From Pseudomonas sp. L5B5 (GTDB lineage Bacteria; Pseudomonadota; Gammaproteobacteria; Pseudomonadales; Pseudomonadaceae), in NCBI RefSeq assembly GCF_020520285.1, contig NZ_CP084742.1, forward strand, positions 6,373,501-6,437,500: DNA of 64,000 nucleotides, given 5' to 3'. A program made the position numbers and the translations under genes. Under the pieces are notes generated by a model. It had not been told where the DNA came from and did no database searches. It saw nothing but the letters and a program-made list of their open reading frames with translations. Positions 1 to 10,100 of the stretch are shown here, piece after piece (positions within the stretch are counted from its first letter, which is position 1; each line of letters begins with the position of its first letter).

Positions 1-42
1 GGGCGTCGATGGGACGTTGGGTCACAGGGTGCTGGTCAGCCA
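1..42 (-). CDS. 5' end of an unidentified protein, cut by window edge
   Basis: An ATG read leftwards from 42 opens a frame without stop to the window edge, starting MADQHPVTQRPIDA. A GGAG sequence lies 10 bases upstream of the ATG, a normal ribosome-binding spacing. It would follow the TetR gene in the same direction after an 83-base gap. Fourteen residues are too few to name a family. Confidence 0.4.
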
Positions 43-125
43 TGGCCGCAGGACTCCGGGTTCAGGCCGGGCCGACGGGCCCGGTCTCTGTTGAGCTGAC
101 CTGCACAGCACCCCGGGAGTTCAGT

Positions 126-713
126 TCAGGGGTTGGCTCGCAGGCCTCGCAACAGCAGTTCCAGGCCCTGCAATGCCTGCTCCAGGCGGGCAGCGGGCGC
201 CTTTGCCGCGGCGATCCACAGGGCGGTGTCCACCAGGCTGCCGTTGACCAGGCGGGCCAGGGCCTGGCTCGGCGCGGGACTGATGAGACCGGCTTCGGCC
301 AACTGCTGCAGGCGGCGCCCCAGGGAGTCGATGCAGTGTTCCTGCGCCGGCAGGCGCTCGCCCAGCACGGCGCGGGCGTCCTGCAGGACGATGCGCTGGA
401 TTTCCGGCTCCTGGGCCATTTCCAGGTACGCCCGGCAGCGCCGGGTGAAGCCTTCCCAGGGATCGCTGGCCTGGTCGCAGACTTCATCCAGGCGGGCGTC
501 CATCTCACTGTCGATCTGTTCTACCACCGCCGCCAGCAGCCCCTGTTTGTCACCGAAGTGGTGATACAGGGCGCCTCGGGTCAGGCCGGCCTCGGCCGTC
601 AGGTCGTCCATGGAGGTTCGGGCGTAGCCCAGGCGGGCAAAGGCCTGACGGCCACTGGCAATCAGCTTGGCGCGAGTGATTTCGATCATCTCGGCGCGCG
701 GGCGGCTGCTCAT
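126..713 (-). CDS. TetR/AcrR-family transcriptional repressor
   Basis: A 195-residue one-component repressor that should control the divergent MFS exporter. The N-terminal helix-turn-helix is the family signature: the stretch TSMDDLTAEAGLTRGALYHHF followed by GDKQGLL is the usual 'recognition helix then FxxKxxL' arrangement. The C-terminal part (roughly residues 70-195) is all-helical ligand-binding sequence with no recognisable inducer pocket. The frame stays open upstream to 842, but I start at the ATG at 713 because the extra 43 residues would cover the operators and the promoter region, and TetR proteins usually begin a few residues before the first helix. The gene sits back to back with the exporter and shares two palindromes with it, the standard layout for a repressor that also controls itself. 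The inducer is unknown. Confidence 0.88.
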   Translation of the reverse strand: MSSRPRAEMIEITRAKLIASGRQAFARLGYARTSMDDLTAEAGLTRGALYHHFGDKQGLLAAVVEQIDSEMDARLDEVCDQASDPWEGFTRRCRAYLEMAQEPEIQRIVLQDARAVLGERLPAQEHCIDSLGRRLQQLAEAGLISPAPSQALARLVNGSLVDTALWIAAAKAPAARLEQALQGLELLLRGLRANP

Positions 714-743
714 GAACACAATTCCCCAACATCTGGTGGATTG

Positions 744-792
744 ACATACGAGGCGTATATTTTCATGCTTTTTTAACATACGCGGCGTATGT
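744..792. promoter_or_regulatory. Tandem palindromic operators between tetR and the MFS gene
   Basis: Two copies of the same 17-bp palindrome lie in the divergent intergenic region. The copy at 776-792 is ACATACG-CGG-CGTATGT with perfect 7-base arms. The copy at 744-760 is ACATACG-AGG-CGTATAT, with one arm base changed. Their centres are 32 bp apart, about three helical turns, so two repressor dimers would sit on the same face of the DNA. Arms and spacing are typical of TetR-family operators; the assignment to the adjacent repressor is an inference. Confidence 0.75.
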
Positions 793-840
793 GCTGCTAC
801 CTGCAAAGCCAACCTGGTGACCCCCAAGGAGTCGTTGTAC

Positions 841-2013
841 ATGGCAAATCCCTACCGCGAGTTGTTCAAGGCCCCCGGCAGCCGCGCGTTCGTGCTGGCC
901 GGGATGATCGCGCGCATGCCGATCTCCATGACCGGCATCGGCCTGATCACCATGCTCGCGCAACTGCACGGCGGCTACGCCCTGGCCGGCTCGGTGGCGG
1001 CTACCTTCGCCCTGGCCACGGCCTTCTGTGCTCCCCAGGTCTCGCGCCTGGTGGACCGTTTCGGCCAGGGCCGGGTACTGCCCCTGGCGGCTGGCCTGGG
1101 CGGTGGTGCGCTACTGGCGCTGTTGCTGTGCACGCGTCTGCAAGCTCCGTACTGGACCCTGTTCCTCTGCGCGGCCCTGGCCGGTTGCATGCCCAGCATG
1201 TCGGCCATGGTCCGGGCTCGCTGGACCGAGCTGTACCGTGGCCAGCCGCAACTGCAGACTGCCTACGCCCTGGAATCGGTGCTGGACGAGGTGTGCTTCA
1301 TTGTCGGTCCGCCGATCTCGGTCGGCCTCAGCGTCGGCCTGTTTCCCGAGGCCGGGCCGCTGGTGGCGCTGCTGATGCTGGCGCTGGGGGTGGCGCTGTT
1401 CGTGGTGCAGAAGTCCACCGAGCCGCCGGTGCACCCACATGACGAGCAGCATTCGGGTTCGATCATTCGCTCGGCGCAGATCCGCCTGCTGTTGCTGCTG
1501 ATGACCGCCATGGGCGTGATCGTCGGCGTGGTGGACGTGGTCAGCGTGGCCTTCGCCCAGCAGCAGGGCCAGCCGGCGGCGGCGAGCATCGTGCTGTCGA
1601 TGTACGCTGCGGGTTCGTGCCTGGCGGGCATTGCCTTCGGGGCGCTGAAACTGTCCACGCCGTTGCCCCGGCTGTTCATGTACAGCGGCATCGCCACTGC
1701 GTTGACCACCTTGCCGCTGTTGCTGGCCGGCAACATCCTCGGCCTGTCGCTGGCGGTGTTCGTCGCCGGGCTATTCTTCTCGCCAACCCTGATCGTTGCC
1801 ATGGCCCTGGTGGAGCGCATCGTGCCGCCGGCCAAGCTGACCGAGGGCCTGACCTGGCTGGTGACCGGCCTGGGGGTGGGCGTCGCCCTGGGGGCCGCCG
1901 GTGCCGGCGGCCTGGTGGACCAGTTCGGCGCCCCCAGCGGCTTCTGGCTGGCCCTGGCCGGCGGCGCGGTGGTGCTGGTGGCGGCCCTGCAGAGCTATCG
2001 GCACCTGCGCTGA
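841..2013 (+). CDS. MFS transporter (probable drug or metabolite exporter)
   Basis: A 390-residue inner-membrane protein of the major facilitator superfamily. The sequence alternates about twelve hydrophobic helices with short loops, and residues 60-75 carry the VSRLVDRFGQGRVL stretch, which resembles the conserved loop 2-3 motif of MFS proteins. The frame also has a GTG at 817, but the ATG at 841 is preceded by AAGGAG nine bases upstream and is the better start. It is divergent from the TetR gene with two operators between them. A role in pyoverdine export is not indicated: the locus has its own exporters and no PvdS-type promoter precedes this gene. The substrate cannot be predicted. Confidence 0.85.
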   Translation: MANPYRELFKAPGSRAFVLAGMIARMPISMTGIGLITMLAQLHGGYALAGSVAATFALATAFCAPQVSRLVDRFGQGRVLPLAAGLGGGALLALLLCTRLQAPYWTLFLCAALAGCMPSMSAMVRARWTELYRGQPQLQTAYALESVLDEVCFIVGPPISVGLSVGLFPEAGPLVALLMLALGVALFVVQKSTEPPVHPHDEQHSGSIIRSAQIRLLLLLMTAMGVIVGVVDVVSVAFAQQQGQPAAASIVLSMYAAGSCLAGIAFGALKLSTPLPRLFMYSGIATALTTLPLLLAGNILGLSLAVFVAGLFFSPTLIVAMALVERIVPPAKLTEGLTWLVTGLGVGVALGAAGAGGLVDQFGAPSGFWLALAGGAVVLVAALQSYRHLR

Positions 2014-2025
2014 AGCGACGGGGAC

Positions 2026-2049
2026 TAATTTGTCCGCGTCGCGCTGCGT
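2026..2049 (+). promoter_or_regulatory. Iron-starvation (PvdS) promoter before the thioesterase
   Basis: TAATT at 2026-2030 is followed after exactly 16 bases by CGT at 2047-2049, fitting the PvdS consensus TAAAT-N16/17-CGT with one change in the first block. The same TAATT variant occurs in front of pvdI. It would drive the thioesterase gene with a leader of about 110 bases. Confidence 0.55.
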
Positions 2050-2060
2050 TTTTTCTCTGG

Positions 2061-2134
2061 AGCCCCTGAAAAGGTAGCCGGCCACGGGAGCGAGCAATCC
2101 CCGGTCGGGCTGGCGCAGCAGTCTTTCAGGGGCT
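2061..2134 (+). promoter_or_regulatory. Long structured leader RNA before the thioesterase
   Basis: AGCCCCTGAAA at 2061-2071 pairs perfectly with TTTCAGGGGCT at 2124-2134. The 52 bases between them can continue the rod (AGCC with GGCT, GGCC with GGTC, GGG with CCC), leaving a loop of about ten bases. It begins roughly ten bases after the predicted transcription start and ends 29 bases before the GTG start codon. No U-run follows, so it is not a plain terminator. It may be a regulatory or stabilising leader, or a solitary palindromic repeat. Confidence 0.5.
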
Positions 2135-2163
2135 GCCGACCGATCATTTGTCGAGGGAAAACC

Positions 2164-2904
2164 GTGACTCAGTTGAACCTGCTGTGCCTGCCGTACTCCG
2201 GAGCCAGCGCCATGGTCTACAGCCGCTGGCGGCGCAAGTTGCCGCAATGGCTGCACCTGGCACCGGTGGAGTTGCCCGGGCGTGGCGCCCGTTATGTCGA
2301 GCCCCTGCACACCGACATGCGCGAACTGGCCAGGCAACTGGCCGGGGAAATCCAGGCCACCTTGCGCGCGCCCTATGCCTTGTTCGGCCATAGCCTGGGA
2401 GCGCTGCTGGCCTGCGAACTGGCCCATGCCCTGCGGGCCCTGGGCTGTCCGGAACCGGTGGCGCTGTTCGCCTCGGGAACCGCCGCGCCGACCCTGCGTA
2501 CCGAGTACGACCGTGGGTTTGCCGAGCCCAAGACGGACGCGCAGTTGATCGAGCAACTGCGCACCCTCAACGGCACCAGCGAGGAAGTGCTGGCCAACCA
2601 GGAACTGATGAGCCTGACGTTGCCGATCCTGCGGGCCGACTTCCTGTTGTGCGGCCGTTTCCGCCCCGTGCAGCGTCCGCTGCTCAATTGCCCGGTGCAC
2701 GTGCTGGGCGGCAAGGCCGACCGTGCCACCACCGAGCAGTTGATCGGCTGGAGCAAGGAAACCAACGGCAGTTTCTCCGTGGACATGCTGGCCGGCGGGC
2801 ATTTCTTCATTCATGAGCATGAGACCAAGGTGCTGAGCTTGATCAAGGGCCACCTCGACGTGCACCGGCGCCGCCACCTGCCAGAAATGGCCCTCTCCCT
2901 GTAG
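2164..2904 (+). CDS. Type II thioesterase, PvdG-like
   Basis: A 246-residue alpha/beta-hydrolase that would remove wrong or stalled acyl groups from the carrier domains of the pyoverdine synthetases. The nucleophile motif GHSLGA places the serine at about residue 77. An aspartate at about 186 (GGKADRAT) and a histidine at about 213 (GGHFF) complete a plausible triad. The N-terminal stretch [10 protein letters not shown] and the ELPGRG motif are typical of stand-alone NRPS thioesterases such as GrsT and PvdG. The start is GTG with GAGGG upstream. It lies next to the synthetase genes behind its own PvdS-type promoter. In P. aeruginosa the pvdG gene lies beside pvdL, which is not in this window, so this may be pvdG moved or a second enzyme; I leave the symbol open. 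Confidence 0.85.
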   Translation: MTQLNLLCLPYSGASAMVYSRWRRKLPQWLHLAPVELPGRGARYVEPLHTDMRELARQLAGEIQATLRAPYALFGHSLGALLACELAHALRALGCPEPVALFASGTAAPTLRTEYDRGFAEPKTDAQLIEQLRTLNGTSEEVLANQELMSLTLPILRADFLLCGRFRPVQRPLLNCPVHVLGGKADRATTEQLIGWSKETNGSFSVDMLAGGHFFIHEHETKVLSLIKGHLDVHRRRHLPEMALSL

Positions 2905-2953
2905 CTGCTGTCGCGCGCGGGTTGGTTGAGGTTCCAGCCTTGCCGGCCGGGGA

Positions 2954-3919
2954 TCAGCCCAGGGAGGTGCCCATGCGCCAGTAGCCCATCAGGGTCAGGT
3001 TGCGTCGCTCCTGGCCGCGCTCGTTGATCAGGTGGCGGCGAATGTTCATCACCGTGGCCGACTCGCCGGCCACCCAGGCATAGAAATGATTGTCCGCCGG
3101 AGTGGCGGTTTCCCAGGGGCGCTCGAGCTCCTCGCGTCCGGCCTTGACCGGCCGGCGCCCGGCGCTCGCCGGTGGCAGCTCGGCCAGCTCCCGGGCCGCG
3201 TGGATCAGCGGTTCGCCATGGTGGGCGGCGAGTACATCGCGGGGCAGCCAGCTCAGCCGGGTCAGTGGATGGCAGTGCAGGTCGACGCAGTCGCTTTCGC
3301 AGGGCACCTCGATGAACACCTGCACATCCGGATAGTCCGGGTACTCCTTTAGCTCCTCGAGAATTCCGGCAATCGCCGGCAGGGCGGTTTCATCGCCCAT
3401 CAGCAGGACCTTGCGAATGCCTGCCGGCGGCTGCCACTCATAACCGCCAGGATCGCCGCTGAAAGCCTTGTTCGGCACCACCATCTGCAGCCGGTCACCG
3501 GGTTGCGCGCAGGTCGCCCAGCTCGACGCCGGCCCGTTGACCCCGTGCAGCACGAAGTCCACATCCAGCTCCGCCGGCTGCAGGCGCAGGGCGCGGATGG
3601 TGTAGGTGCGCATCGGTGGTTGCTGCTCGACCGGCAGCTTGCGCCGCGCGGCATGCCAGTCACCTTCGACCGGCACTTGCGGCAGGCTGCCATCGGCGGC
3701 GGGAAACAACAGCTTGATGCGCTGGTCCGGCGCCAGGGTGCGGGCCTGGGCGATGTCCTCGCCAGCGAACACCAGTCGCACCAGGGATGGACTGAGATCG
3801 ATACGCTGCTTGAGCTCGACATTGATCACCCGGTAGCCCTTTGGTTTCGATCGGTGGATACCGGTCAGTTTGCGTAAGCCTTGGGCGAGGATGTCAGTCA
3901 GCGATTGGGCGGAGGACAT
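2954..3919 (-). CDS. Siderophore-interacting protein (FAD-binding ferric-siderophore reductase family)
   Basis: A 321-residue cytoplasmic protein of the SIP/ViuB family, whose members reduce Fe(III) in siderophores with NAD(P)H and FAD. The N-terminal half is a flavin-binding beta-barrel: RTYTIR is the family FAD motif, followed by the VNGPASSWA region. The C-terminal half (from about KVLLMGDETALPAI) is the NAD(P)H-binding lobe; GDETALPA is very characteristic. The end HFYAWVAGES matches the usual C-terminal motif. The ATG at 3919 starts just before the N-terminal basic segment. It converges on the thioesterase gene and diverges from pvdI with its own PvdS-type promoter. P. aeruginosa releases pyoverdine iron through other proteins in the periplasm, so a cytoplasmic reductase here is notable. 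Confidence 0.88.
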   Translation of the reverse strand: MSSAQSLTDILAQGLRKLTGIHRSKPKGYRVINVELKQRIDLSPSLVRLVFAGEDIAQARTLAPDQRIKLLFPAADGSLPQVPVEGDWHAARRKLPVEQQPPMRTYTIRALRLQPAELDVDFVLHGVNGPASSWATCAQPGDRLQMVVPNKAFSGDPGGYEWQPPAGIRKVLLMGDETALPAIAGILEELKEYPDYPDVQVFIEVPCESDCVDLHCHPLTRLSWLPRDVLAAHHGEPLIHAARELAELPPASAGRRPVKAGREELERPWETATPADNHFYAWVAGESATVMNIRRHLINERGQERRNLTLMGYWRMGTSLG

Positions 3920-3954
3920 GGGCTTTACCTGCTGCAGTAAATATTAAGGAAGGA

Positions 3955-3978
3955 ACGAAGGGTTGCCGGCTGGATTTA
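3955..3978 (-). promoter_or_regulatory. Iron-starvation (PvdS) promoter for the siderophore-interacting protein
   Basis: On the minus strand TAAAT (3978-3974) is followed after 16 bases by CGT (3957-3955), an exact match to the PvdS consensus, 36 bases ahead of the ATG. Confidence 0.75.
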
Positions 3979-4046
3979 CCGGCGATGCCGTTCGTCGGAC
4001 TGGTCTGGAGGGCTTGTGCATCGGTTGTTCGGGCGGGCCAGGGGGT

Positions 4047-4070
4047 TAATTTTTCCGGGTCTTCATCCGT
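4047..4070 (+). promoter_or_regulatory. Iron-starvation (PvdS) promoter of the NRPS operon
   Basis: TAATT at 4047-4051, 16 bases, then CGT at 4068-4070, about 50 bases before the pvdI start. This is the only candidate promoter I see for the 31-kb pvdI-pvdJ-pvdD operon. Confidence 0.65.
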
Positions 4071-4119
4071 TCCGTAGGGATGACCGAGCCAACGCTCGAA
4101 ACCCAACAAGTAAGTACGG

Positions 4120-7100
4120 ATGCCCCCGATGAATGCAGATGACTCCTTGAAGCTCGCCCGTAGATTCATTGAACTGCCGCTGGAAAAGCGCCGGCTGTTC
4201 TTGAAGGCTCTGGACAAGGAAGGCGTCGACTTCTCTCTGCTGCCGATTCCTGCGGGGGTCGCCGTGCCCGATCGCCAGGCCCTGTCCTACGCGCAGCAGC
4301 GCATGTGGTTTCTCTGGCAACTGGACCCGCAGAGCGCGGCCTACAACCTGCCCAATGCGGTCCGCCTGAACGGGCCCCTGGATCGGGCAGTGCTGGCACA
4401 GGCCTTCGACTGGCTGCTGGAGCGGCATGAGAGCCTGCGCACGGTCTTCGGCCTGGAGGACGATGAACCGCGGCAGGTGATCCTGGAGGCGCGGGTTGAC
4501 ATCGACTATCGGGATCTCTGCGACCTCGAGCCGGTGCAGCGTGAAGTCCGGGTGCAGCAGCAGGCCGACGCCGAGGCGCGCCGGCCTTTCGATCTGCAGC
4601 AGGGGCCGTTGTTGCGGGTCTGCGTGCTGGGCCTGAGCGAGCAGGAGCATGTGATGCTGCTGACCCTGCACCATATCGTCGCGGACGGCTGGTCGATGGG
4701 GGTCTTGATCGAGGAATTCCTGCATGCCTACGACAGCCTGCTCCAGGGTGAGGTGCCGAATGTCCCGGCGCTGCCGATCCAGTACCGCGACTATGCCCTG
4801 TGGCAGCGCAGCTGGCTGGAGGCGGGGGAGCAGGAGCGGCAACTGGACTACTGGCGGGCGAAGCTGGGTGACGAGCATCCGCCGCTGAAACTGCCCACCG
4901 ACCATCCACGGCGTGCCCATTCCAGTCGCCAGGGCCGCCGCCTGGATTTTGCCCTGGAGCAACCCCTGGCCCAGCAACTGGGCGCCCTGGCGCGCCAGCA
5001 GGGGGTGACCCTGTTTGCCGTGCTGCTGGCCGGTTTCAAGCTGCTGCTGTCGCGCTACAGCGGCCAGCAGGACATCCGGGTCGGCGTGCCCATCGCCAAC
5101 CGCACGCGCCAGGAGGCCGAGGGGCTGATCGGCTTCTTCGTCAACACTCAGGTCCTGCGCACCGAGCTGAGCCCGCAATTGACGGTGCAGCAACTGTTGG
5201 CCGACATCCGTGAGACCACCCTGGGCGCCCAGGCCCATCAGGACTTGCCCTTCGAGCGCCTGGTGGAGGCCTTGCACCTGGAGCGCAGCCTGAGCCACAG
5301 CCCGCTGTTCCAGGTGCTGTACAACCACCAGCCACAGGTCACCGAGCTGACCACCCTGCGCAGCCGCTCCGGCCTGGAGGTGCAGGCCTTGCCGCGCAAC
5401 GAGCGCACGGTGCAGTTCGATTTGACCCTGGATACCTTCGAGCGTGGCGGCCAGTTGCAGGCCGCGTTCACCTACGACTGCCAGCTGTTCGAAGCGCAGA
5501 CCATCGAGCGCATGGCCGGCCACTGGCAGAACCTGCTGTGGGCAATGGTGCGCGAGCCGCAGTCGGCGCTTGCTGAACTGCCGCTGCTCAGTGTCGAACA
5601 GCATCGGGACATCCTGGCCCAGGGAGTTGGCGCCTCGCAGGTGTTCAGTGCCGAGTCAGTCCTCGAACTCTTTGCCCGCCAGGTCGCCGCGCAGCCCGAG
5701 GCGCCGGCCCTGGTATTCGCCGGGCAGAGCCTGAGCTACTGCGAACTGGACCAGCGTGCCAGCCGTCTGGCTACGGCGCTGGTGGCGCGTGGTGTGGGGC
5801 CGGAAGTGTCGGTGGGCATCGCCGTGGAGCGCTCGCTGGAAATGGTGGTGGGCCTGTTGGCGGTGCTCAAGTCCGGTGGCGCCTATGTGCCGCTGGACCC
5901 GCAATACCCCGAACAGCGCTTGAGCTACTTGCTTGAAGACAGCGGTGTACGCCTGTTGCTGAGCGAGACGGCGGTGCAGCCGCGGCTGCCGCTGGAGCCC
6001 CGGGTCGAGGTGCTGTTGCTGGATCAGGTAGAGGCCTGGGCGCCGGCCAGTGACGCGCTGGCAGCATTGCCCGGGATCGCTGCCGGGAACCTGGCCTATG
6101 CGATCTATACCTCCGGCTCCACCGGTGCTGCCAAAGGCGTGACCATCACCCACGGGGCCCTGGCCAACTACGTGCAGGCGATCATCCAGCGCCTGCCGCT
6201 GGGAGCCGCACGGACCATGGCCGTGGTCTCGACCATCGCCGCGGATCTTGGCCACACCACGCTGTTCGGTGCCCTGTGTTCCGGCAGTTGCCTGCACGTG
6301 ATCGGACTGGATACCGGGTTGGACGCTGACGCCTTCGGTGCCTATTTGCACACCCACCAGATTGATGTCTTGAAGATCGTCCCTTCGCATTTGCAGGCAC
6401 TGATGAGCGGCGAAGAGCCGGCCCGTTCCCTGCCGCGCCAGTGCCTGGTGCTGGGCGGCGAGGCTTGCCCGGCAGCGCTGGTTCGCAGAATCGCGACCCT
6501 GGCGCCGGAGTGCGCGGTGTTCAACCACTACGGCCCCACGGAAACCACGGTCGGCGCCCTGACCATGACCACCGCTGCGCTGGCGGACAAGCTGGCGGTG
6601 GTGCCCCTGGGTCAGCCCCTGGCCAACGTCCGCGCCCGGGTCCTGGATGCATCCCTGCAACCGGTGGTGTCCGGCACCTCGGCCGAGCTGTACCTGGGTG
6701 GCGCCGGCCTGGCGCGGGGTTACCACCAGCGTGCGGCCTTGACCGCCGAGCGCTTCGTGCCGGATCCCTTCAGCGGCGATGGGCAGCGCCTGTACCGCAC
6801 CGGTGACCTGGTGCGCTATCTGGACGACGGGGCGATCGACTACCTGGGTCGCATCGACCATCAGGTGAAGATCCGCGGCTACCGCATCGAACTGGGGGAA
6901 ATCACTGCGGCCCTCAAGCAACTGCCCCAGGTCGAGGACGCTGTGGCGCAGGTGGTCAGTGTGGCGGGTGAGTCGCAAGTGGCGGCCTATGTGGTAATGG
7001 CCAAGGCTCAGGAACCGGAGGCGGCGTGGCAGGAGATTCGCCGGCAACTGGCGGTGGCGTTGCCCGACTACATGCTGCCGATGCATTTCCTGGCGTTGGA

Positions 7101-10100
7101 CGGCATGCCCTTGACTCCCAACGGCAAGCTCGACCTGCGGGCCTTGCCGCCCTTACAGCAGCAGGCGCCGGTGGAGGCATTTGTGGCGCCGGTCAGCGAG
7201 TTGCAGCAGGGCATCGCGGCGATCTGGCAGGCGGTGCTCAAGGTCGAGCGGGTGGGCCTGGGCGACAACTTCTTCGCCCTGGGCGGCCATTCACTGCTGG
7301 CGACCCAGATCATGTCCCGGGTGCGTCGCCTGCTGGGGGCGGACGTGCCGCTGCGGGTGCTGTTCGAAACCTCGCGCCTGGACGAATTCGTCGAACAGGT
7401 ACAGGCCTGCGCGGGCGCCGCGGCACTGCCGCAGATCGAGGTGCTGGAGCGTGATGAGCCCTTGCCGGCCTCCCATGCCCAGCAGCGGCAATGGCTGTTC
7501 TGGCAGATGCATCCGCAGAGCACTGCGTACCACACGCCGATCGTGGTCCGTTTGCAGGGCGAGTTGGACCAGGCTGTCTTGCAGCAGACCTTCGATGCCC
7601 TGGCCCAGCGCCATGAAGCATTCCGCACCACCTTCACCCAGCATCAGGAGCGCCTGTGCCAGGTGGTGCATGCACAGGGCGCGATCAGCGTGGCCTGGGA
7701 GCGGTTGACGCCGGGCTTGCCCCGCGAAGCCATCCAGGCCCGCGCCCTGGAGGAGACCCAGCAACTGTTCGACCTGGAGCGCGGGCCCCTGTGTCGGGCC
7801 CGGGTGCTGCAGATCGCCGAGCAGGATTGCCTGCTGGTGGTGACCTTGCACCACATCATTTCCGACGGCGCCTCCATGAGTGTGCTGGCCCGGGAATTCG
7901 TCGCGTTGTACCGCGGCTTGATCCAGGGGCAGGCGCCGCAGTTCGAGCCGTTGAGCGTGCAGTACGCCGACTACGCCAACTGGCACCGCAGCTGGCTGGA
8001 GCAGGGCGAGCAACAGCGCCAGCTGGATTACTGGCGCCAGCAGCTGGGGCTGGAACATCCGGTTCTGGAGCTGCCCCTGGATCATCCACGCCAGGCCCTG
8101 GTCAGCCATCGCCAGGAGCGCCTGGGCCTGCGTCTGCCAGCGGACCTGGAGCAAGGGCTGCGACGCGTGGCGCGGGAACATGACATGACCCTGTTCCAGC
8201 TGTTCCTGGGGTCGTTCGCGTTGCTGCTGCACCGTTACTCCAATCAGCCGGATATCCGCATCGGGGTGCCGGTGAGCAATCGCCGCCACCAGGAAATGGA
8301 AGGGGTGATGGGCTTCTTCGTCAATACCCTGGTGATGCGCGTCGAGTTGGCGCCGAGCCTGCCGGTGGGGCAGTTGCTGCGTCAGGTCAAGGCCACGGCC
8401 CTGGCCGCCCAGGCCCATCAGGACCTGCCGTTCGATCGTCTGGTGGATGCCCTCAAGCCCCAGCGTGCGCTGGACCAGAACCCGTTGTTCCAGGTGATGT
8501 ACAACCACCTGAGCATTGCCGGGGAAAGCACCGACGGCACCAGCCTGCCGGGCCTGCAAGCCGAGGAAATGGTCCTGCAGGGCGGTACCGCGCAATTTGA
8601 CCTGACCCTGGAAACCCTGGAGACCGACGCCGGGATCAACGCTTCGTTCATCTATGCCGGCGAATTGTTCGAGGTGGCCACCGTCGAACAGTTGGCCGAC
8701 CACTGGCGCAACCTCCTGCAAGGCATGCTTGAACCGCAGCTGGCCCTGGGCGAGCTGCCGATGCTGGGACAGGACGAGCAGCGGCGCATTCGCCGGGAGT
8801 GGGACCACACCGATGTGGTCTACCCGACCCACCGTTTTGTCCACCAGCTGTTTGCCGATCAGGCGGCCAAGGCCCCGGACGCGCCGGCAGTGTTCTTCGC
8901 CGAGCAGCGCCTGAGCTATCGCGAGCTGGATACGCAAGCCAACCAACTGGCGCACCAGCTGATCGAACTGGGCGTTGGCCCGGAGGTGCGGGTGGCCATC
9001 GCCATGCCGCGCTGTGCGGAAATCATGGTGGCCTTCCTGGCCGTGCTCAAGGCCGGTGGGGTCTATGTGCCGCTGGACATCGAATACCCCCAGGACCGCC
9101 TGCGCTACATGATGCAGGACAGCGGCGCGTGGCTGCTGCTGACTCAGAGTCATCTGCTGGATCGCTTGCCGATCCCGGACGGTTTGCCGACCTTGTCGGT
9201 GGAACGGGCCGCAGATTTTGCCGGCTACCCGGCCAGCGCCCCCCAAGTGGGCTTGGCCGAGGAAAACCTCGCCTATGTGATCTACACCTCCGGTTCCACC
9301 GGCTTGCCCAAGGGCGTGGCGGTGTCCCATGGCCCGCTGGCCATGCACAGCCTGGCCACCGGCGAGCGCTATGAAATGAGCCCGGCGGACTGCGAGCTGC
9401 ACTTCATGTCCTTCGCCTTCGACGGCTCCCACGAAGGCTGGATGCACCCACTGATCTACGGCGCCAGCGTGCTGATCCGCGACGATAGCTTGTGGTCGCC
9501 GGAATTTACCTATGAGCAGATGCACCGCTATGGCGTCACCGTGGGGGTGTTCCCGCCGGTATACCTGCAGCAACTGGCGGTACACGCCGAGCGCGACGGC
9601 AACCCGCCTGCGGTGCGGGTCTACTGCTTCGGCGGCGATGCCGTGCCGCAGGCCAGCTATGACCTGGCCTGGCGGGTGCTGCGTCCCAAGTACATCTTCA
9701 ACGGCTACGGCCCGACCGAGACGGTGGTTACGCCGTTGATCTGGAAGGCCAAGGCGGGGGACCCGTGCGATGCGGCCTATGCGCCTATCGGCAACATCGT
9801 CGGCAACCGTAGCGCCTATGTGGCCGATGCCAACCTCAATCTGTTGCCGGTGGGCGTGGCGGGCGAGCTGTACCTGGGTGGCCTGGGCGTAGCCCGGGGT
9901 TACCTGGATCGTCCGGGGCTGACGGCGGAACGCTTTATTCCTGACCCCTACAGCACCACCGGCGCCCGGTTGTACCGCAGCGGCGACCTGACCCGCTACC
10001 GCACCGACGGGCTGGTGGAATACGTGGGCCGTGTCGACCATCAGGTCAAGGTGCGGGGCTTCCGTATCGAGCTGGGCGAGATCGAAGCGCGCCTGCTGGA

